From JBEKJU01 sp050011095 (GTDB taxonomy: Bacteria > Desulfobacterota > Syntrophorhabdia > Syntrophorhabdales > WCHB1-27): DNA of 25,767 nt. Positions 22,262-25,767 of this stretch are shown piece by piece. Location of the stretch: contig JBEKJU010000024.1 in assembly GCA_050011095.1 (NCBI GenBank), forward strand, positions 1 through 25,767, given 5' to 3'. Both the position numbers and the translations under genes were made by a program. Every line of letters starts with the position of its first letter. The first letter of the stretch is position 1. The notes beneath the pieces are model-generated. The model saw only the letters and a program-made list of their open reading frames with translations, was not told where the DNA came from and made no database searches.

Positions 22262-23641
22262 ATGGGTGAAGAGGCAAAGGGACGGGCTGTTGAGAAGGTG
22301 GTCATCATGGGCGCGGCAGGACGGGATTTCCACAACTTCAATGTCTACTTCAGGGGCAATCAGCGGTACAACGTCGTCGCCTTCACCGCCGCCCCCCAGA
22401 TCCCCGTTGGAGAGGGACGCCTCTACCCGCCCGCGCTCTCGGGCCGGATGTACCCGGAAGGCATCCCCATTTACCCGGAAGGGCAGCTCGGCCGCCTGAT
22501 AAGTGAATCGGCCGTCGACCTCGTCGTCTTCTCGTACAGCGATATCGCCTACGTGGACCTGATGCACCGGGCCTCCCGAGCCACGACGGAGGGGGCCGAT
22601 TTTATCCTGCTCGGCGCCTCCTACACGATGCTCCCGTCCAAAAAGCCCGTCGTATCGGTGTGCGCCGTGCGGACCGGGGCGGGAAAGTCGCAGACAACCC
22701 GCAAGGTGTGCGCCATCATCCGGGAGAACTTCAAAAAGACCTTTGTCGTCGTACGCCATCCCATGCCCTACGGCGATCTCGGAAGGCAGACCGTACAGCG
22801 CTTCGCCTCCTACGAGGACTTCGACAGGCATAACTGCACGATCGAGGAAAGGGAGGAATACGAACCCCTGGTCGGCAACGGCATAGTGGTCTACGCTGGG
22901 GTCGATTATGGATTGATTCTGGAGCGGGCCGAAAAAGAGGCCGACATCATAGTCTGGGATGGCGGAAATAACGATACGCCTTTTTACCGGCCGGACATTC
23001 ATATCGTGCTCTTCGACCCGCACCGGCCCGGCCACGAGCTTTTGTACTATCCCGGTGAGGACAACATGCGGATGGCCGATATCGCCGTGATTAACAAGGT
23101 GGATTCCGCCGTGTGGGACAACGTGGAGCGCGTGCGGACAAACATCCGCAGGTACGCCCCCGCGGCCGATATCATCCTAGCGGAATCGCCCATCCTCCTC
23201 GCGCACCCCGAGTTGATCTCCGGCAGCCGGGTGCTCGTGGTGGAGGACGGGCCGACACTGACCCACGGGGGCATGTCCTATGGGGCAGGGTACGTTGCGG
23301 CCATGCAGTTCGGCGCCGGTGAAATGGTCGACCCGAGACCCTATGCCGTTGGGACCATCAGGGACACCTTCGAAGCCTACCCGCACATCGGGCCGGTTCT
23401 TCCCGCCGTGGGTTACAGCGCCTCCCAGATCAGGGATTTAGAGATGACCATCAACCGCGCGCCCTGCGACCTCGTGGTCTTCGCGACCCCCATTCAGCTC
23501 AACCGCCTCCTCTCCATCGACAAACCAGCCCTGCCCGTCCGTTACGAGTACAAGGACCACGGGCAGCCGACGCTCGAATCGATACTCGTCCGGAGGATCT
23601 CCGCCCTCTTTTCCGCCCGCGCGCAATCGACGGCGGGGTAA
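22262..23641 (+). CDS. COG2403-type P-loop GTPase / cyclic 2,3-diphosphoglycerate synthetase-like protein
   Basis: 459 aa from ATG 22262 (GGGAGG eight bases upstream). The N-terminal part (about 1-120) is Rossmann-like (VVIMGAAGRDFHNFNVYFRG). A P-loop AVRTGAGKSQTTRKV lies near 136-145, a G3-like acidic segment IIVWDGGNNDTPFYRPD near 230, and INKVDS near 277, a GTPase/G3E-like specificity motif. The family is related to archaeal cyclic 2,3-diphosphoglycerate synthetase, but bacterial members have no settled function. The stop is four bases before the start of the carbamate kinase gene, so the two are translationally close and probably work in one pathway, perhaps on carbamoyl phosphate or another acyl phosphate; that is inference. 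An in-frame GTG at 22229 would add 11 residues. Confidence 0.85.
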   Translation: MGEEAKGRAVEKVVIMGAAGRDFHNFNVYFRGNQRYNVVAFTAAPQIPVGEGRLYPPALSGRMYPEGIPIYPEGQLGRLISESAVDLVVFSYSDIAYVDLMHRASRATTEGADFILLGASYTMLPSKKPVVSVCAVRTGAGKSQTTRKVCAIIRENFKKTFVVVRHPMPYGDLGRQTVQRFASYEDFDRHNCTIEEREEYEPLVGNGIVVYAGVDYGLILERAEKEADIIVWDGGNNDTPFYRPDIHIVLFDPHRPGHELLYYPGEDNMRMADIAVINKVDSAVWDNVERVRTNIRRYAPAADIILAESPILLAHPELISGSRVLVVEDGPTLTHGGMSYGAGYVAAMQFGAGEMVDPRPYAVGTIRDTFEAYPHIGPVLPAVGYSASQIRDLEMTINRAPCDLVVFATPIQLNRLLSIDKPALPVRYEYKDHGQPTLESILVRRISALFSARAQSTAG

Positions 23642-23645
23642 CGGC

Positions 23646-24606
23646 GTGCCCCCGGCGGAACCATCGAGCAAAAGGGATATCCTCCTCGTCGCCCTCGGAG
23701 GAAATGCGCTCGTAAAGACAGACCAGGCAGGCAGCGCCCCGGAGCAGTTCCGGAACCTGAGTGTGCCCATCAGGCAGATCGCGCGCCTTTCGGGCCGGTT
23801 CAGGATCATCATCACCCATGGAAACGGACCCCAGGTGGGCAACCTCCTCCTCCAGGAGGAGTGCTGCGACCTCGTCCCGAAAATGCCCCTGGAAATCCTC
23901 GTCGCCCAGACGCAGGGACAGATTGGCTACATGATCGAATCGACGCTCGACGGCCAGCTCGTCGATCTGGGCGTGGAAACGAAGGACCTCGTGAGCCTGA
24001 TCAGCTACGTCGTGGTCGACGAGCACGACCCGGCCTTCAGGAACCCTTCGAAGCCGATCGGCCCCGTCTACACGTCGGAGAAGGCCGCAACGCTCCCCTA
24101 CTCGACGATAAAGACGCCCAAGGGATACCGCCGCGTGGTCGCCTCGCCCCGGCCGGTCACCATTGTTGAAAAACGGGAGATCAAGAAGCTGATCGACATG
24201 GATTTTATCGTCATATGCTGCGGGGGCGGGGGCATCCCGGTCATCAGGGAGGCCAGGAGCTTCCACGGCGTCGACGCCGTGATAGACAAGGACCTCGCGA
24301 GCGCNNNNNNNCGCGAGCGCGAGGCTTGCCCTGGAGGCCGGCGTCGATCTCTTCGTCATCGCGACCGACGTGGAGGGGGTCTTCCTTCGCTATGGAGAGC
24401 CTGATTCCGAGCTGCTTTCTACCTTGACCCTCGCGGACGCCGCGCGCTACGCGACCGAAGGGTTCTTTCCGGCCGGATCGATGGGCCCCAAGATTGAGGC
24501 GGCCGTGGAGTTCATCAGGAACGGCGGCAAAAGGGCGCTGATCACGTCGATCGAGGCGATAGAGGATGCCGTGGAGGGGAAGTCGGGCACAGAGATCGTA
24601 CGGTAA
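23646..24606 (+). CDS. arcC: Carbamate kinase, interrupted only by an assembly gap
   Basis: Catalyses carbamoyl phosphate + ADP to ATP + carbamate, reversibly; in the breakdown direction it yields ATP. The amino-acid-kinase fold is clear: VALGGNALVKTDQAG at the N-terminus, ITHGNGPQVGNLLLQEE, CCGGGGIPVI, AVIDKDLAS and, after the gap, LFVIATDVEGVFL and GSMGPKIEAAVEFI. The frame shifts by +1 across 24305-24311 (seven Ns). The 9-mer CGCGAGCGC stands on both sides of the Ns; removing one copy plus the Ns (16 bases) restores one frame reading DKDLASARLALEAGVDLF and a 314-aa protein, the usual length. So the gene is most likely intact in the organism. The start is GTG 23646, four bases after the upstream gene. 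Its last 16 codons have a diverged second copy at 24757-24811. Confidence 0.9.
24305..24311. other. Assembly gap (7 Ns) with duplicated 9-nt flanks
   Basis: CGCGAGCGC is present at 24296-24304 and 24312-24320. Two contig ends overlapping by nine bases were probably joined with a placeholder instead of being merged. Collapsing them restores the carbamate kinase frame. Confidence 0.85.
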
Positions 24607-24756
24607 CACGGGATGGCCACACGCAGCCAAACAGCATCTTTTCGGTTTCGGTCCTTCCTTTTGATGAGGGGGAGGCCGGGGCACCCGCTTGCGGGTCGTG
24701 CTTTGCTCACGGAGGGGGCGACCGGGTACCCGCTTGCGGGTGGCCCAATAATTGCG
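24607..24756 (+). repeat. Palindromic intergenic repeat, copy E, after carbamate kinase
   Basis: Shares CATCTTTTCGGTTTCGGTCC, then TTCCTTTTGATGAGGGGG, with copy D (near 12693-12730). It then shows two hairpins of the family type, ACCCGC-TT-GCGGGT, at about 24682-24695 and 24728-24741, with GTGCTTTGCTCACGGAGG between them. It ends in AATAATT, comparable to the GGTAATT that ends copies A-C. It contains no convincing gene; the 64-codon frame from 24613 is only repeat plus the copied gene end. Confidence 0.75.
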
Positions 24757-24811
24757 GCGATAGAGGGTGCCGTGGAGGGACGGGCGGGCACCGAGATCGT
24801 AGAGTAATACC
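24757..24811 (+). pseudogene. Second, diverged copy of the carbamate kinase 3' end
   Basis: The 54 bases beginning GCGATAGAGGGTGCCGTGG align to the real gene end (24556-24609) with about nine mismatches. The copy still reads in frame as AIEGAVEGRAGTEIVE and a stop, against AIEDAVEGKSGTEIVR in the gene. Conservation at the protein level suggests that it came from a functional carbamate kinase allele or paralogue. It may be the original gene end displaced by the repeat. Confidence 0.75.
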
Positions 24812-24818
24812 GGCGGCC

Positions 24819-24834
24819 GTGTGTTACGACACAC
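24819..24834 (+). terminator. Weak hairpin with T-rich tail
   Basis: GTGTGT-TACG-ACACAC, a 6-bp stem with a tetraloop, followed by TTCTTTA. It lies between the plus-strand carbamate kinase region and the converging toxin gene and could stop transcription from the left. The stem is short and the T-run broken. Confidence 0.35.
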
Positions 24835-24838
24835 TTCT

Positions 24839-25129
24839 TTAGCGCCTGTTTTTCCAATAGTCGGGGTGTCTGCGGAGATGCATGACCGCAAGTATATAAA
24901 CGTCTGCCTCTTCCATGGCTTAGAGCACGCAATACGGAAACCGGTTTACAAGGCAGCGATGAATGTCCCCCTCTATAACCGGCCAAGCAAGCGGATGAGC
25001 AACGACGTTCTCCATTGCGGTGAAGACTTCGAACGAGAAATCGTACCCGAGACCGGCTTCCCGATCCTCATAGTATTCGATTGCCGCCCGGAATTCCTCT
25101 TCTGCCCCCGGATGGAATGAGAAGGTCAT
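24839..25129 (-). pseudogene. RelE/ParE-type toxin gene with an in-frame stop codon
   Basis: From ATG 25129 the frame reads MTFSFHPGAEEEFRAAIEYY, then a ParE/RelE core, to RFPYCVL, then TAA (24920-24922). It continues in the same frame with AMEEADVYILAVMHLRRHPD and YWKNRR to a second TAA at 24839-24841. Complete family members have a tyrosine at the position of the internal stop (…VLY-x-x-E) and end with the same HLRR-x-P-x-Y-W-x-x-R block. So a single Tyr-to-stop change has removed the last 26 residues, which usually carry catalytic or ribosome-contact residues. The start overlaps the antitoxin stop by four bases (ATGA). It is probably inactive, unless the stop is a sequencing error or is read through. 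Confidence 0.82.
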
Positions 25130-25353
25130 CTTTCGAAGCGATTGCGAATCCTGGCGAAAACTTCCTCGCCCGGCACGGCCTTCACCCGGCCGGACCGCAA
25201 CTCCGCAAGGCGGCGCTTGGCGACGTTCACCCACTCTGCCTCCACGTCAGCAAGCATCGGGTTGATGGTCTGGAGCAGCGAATCGATCACTATAACCCTT
25301 TCTTCAACAGGGAGGGATTCGGCGTCTTCAATTATCTCCTTCATTGCACGCAT
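25126..25353 (-). CDS. Addiction-module antitoxin (RelB/ParD-like small protein)
   Basis: 75 aa from ATG 25353, which has AAGGAGG about eight bases upstream. MKEIIEDAESLPVEERVIVI, then DSLLQTINP near the start, is the pattern of the 'putative addiction module component' antitoxins that pair with ParE/RelE toxins. The C-terminal half (VEAEWVNVAKRRLAELRSG, then RVKAVPGEEVF) would wrap the toxin. The stop overlaps the toxin start (ATGA). It would neutralise the toxin and repress its own promoter. Because the toxin gene has a premature stop, the antitoxin may remain as a relic or serve against related toxins. Confidence 0.88.
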   Translation of the reverse strand: MRAMKEIIEDAESLPVEERVIVIDSLLQTINPMLADVEAEWVNVAKRRLAELRSGRVKAVPGEEVFARIRNRFER

Positions 25354-25404
25354 CGAAGAACCTCCTTTACCCAATTCTTTTAACCACTTCTGGTGTACAG
25401 ACAC

Positions 25405-25433
25405 AGTATAGACCATCCGGAAGCGGCAGGCAA
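25405..25433 (-). promoter_or_regulatory. Sigma-70 promoter for the toxin-antitoxin operon
   Basis: On the minus strand: TTGCCT (25428-25433, 4 of 6), a 17-nt spacer and TATACT (25405-25410, 5 of 6). The predicted start is about 45 bases upstream of the antitoxin ATG. A short inverted repeat GTGT-CTGT-ACAC (25393-25404) next to the -10 could be the autoregulatory operator. Confidence 0.55.
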
Positions 25434-25767
25434 GGACAATCATGGCGTCCTCGTCACCACCAGCCGATGTCGCTGTCACAAGTGGCGTGACGCATGGTGT
25501 TATGAAATGGGACGATTACCAGGTGAAAGGCGTAAGGCCAGGGCCGGCGGGAGAATCATTGTTATCCCGGCCGCACCGTGCGACAATAGAGCGGGGTTTC
25601 AAAATCTACCAACAAACCCACCGATAGCCAGCTGCTGGCAGAATGTCCTAAGTACCCTATCTCGAAAGTCCGGTGACGTATTATGCCGCACAAACCGACT
25701 CCAGAGATGAGTTTGAGAGTTTATGCAACAAGCCTGAGAGGTCCTTTCTAGTGAATTTCCACTCGAA
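25434..25767. other. Right end of the window, no supported gene
   Basis: Several short open frames exist on both strands, but none has a ribosome-binding site or family pattern. The best coding-like text is a frame from GTG 25673 that runs off the edge (VTYYAAQTDSRDEFESLCNK and on); it may be the start of a gene outside the window but is too short to name. Confidence 0.4.

Noticed and set aside
24613..24807. 64-codon frame after carbamate kinase as a gene
   Set aside because: It is repeat sequence fused to the copied carbamate kinase end, not an independent protein.
1..25767. CRISPR array or complete insertion sequence
   Set aside because: No regularly spaced repeat array and no transposase or integrase reading frame were seen on either strand.

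Overview
The window is about 25.8 kb of GC-rich (roughly 60% by eye) bacterial chromosome. The run of Ns inside one gene suggests a draft or metagenome-derived assembly. Several traits point to an anaerobic deltaproteobacterium-like organism, possibly Syntrophorhabdus-like, although no single marker proves the taxon. These are a split PEP-synthase operon of the phenylphosphate synthase type, an exported protein with a CFI-box C-terminus, a GlrK-lipoprotein-GlrR-type two-component operon, and a PerR-type regulator next to cytochrome bd.

Layout, left to right. Positions 1-5.9 kb hold a 5'-truncated Lhr-type large helicase and a PcnB-type poly(A) polymerase, both on the plus strand. Positions 6.1-9.7 kb hold a minus-strand three-gene operon. 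It encodes a small two-domain protein of unknown function, a 613-aa subunit carrying the phosphohistidine domain, and a 354-aa subunit carrying the ATP-grasp domain. The last two look like the two catalytic halves of phenylphosphate synthase. Positions 9.7-13.2 kb are repeat-rich and carry a cation diffusion facilitator with three tandem C-terminal domains, a hotdog thioesterase and a small exported protein. Positions 13.3-16.7 kb (minus) hold a sigma-54 response regulator, a lipoprotein and a histidine kinase in the same gene order as E. coli glrK-qseG-glrR. A very good sigma-54 promoter faces away from this operon and leads straight into a 31-codon hydrophobic ORF.

Positions 17.2-18.4 kb hold a strong promoter with a long leader, an FN3/CFI-box exported protein and a tRNA-Arg(CCT). 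Positions 18.6-22.2 kb hold a methyltransferase, a PerR-type Fur protein and cydAB, a likely oxygen-defence unit. Positions 22.3-24.6 kb hold a COG2403-type P-loop GTPase abutting a carbamate kinase. The kinase gene is split only by an assembly gap whose flanks repeat the same 9 bases. The right end carries a repeat element, a duplicated carbamate kinase gene end, and a toxin-antitoxin pair whose toxin has an in-frame stop codon.

The most unusual signals are: (1) the phenylphosphate-synthase-like operon with a third subunit that does not look like the expected CBS protein; (2) a dispersed palindromic repeat that, at two unrelated loci, is followed by a second copy of the preceding gene's 3' end; (3) the divergent sigma-54 promoter, upstream palindrome and tiny membrane ORF next to the GlrKR-like operon; and (4) the triple-CTD cation transporter. 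All calls come from reading the sequence. No database search was run.
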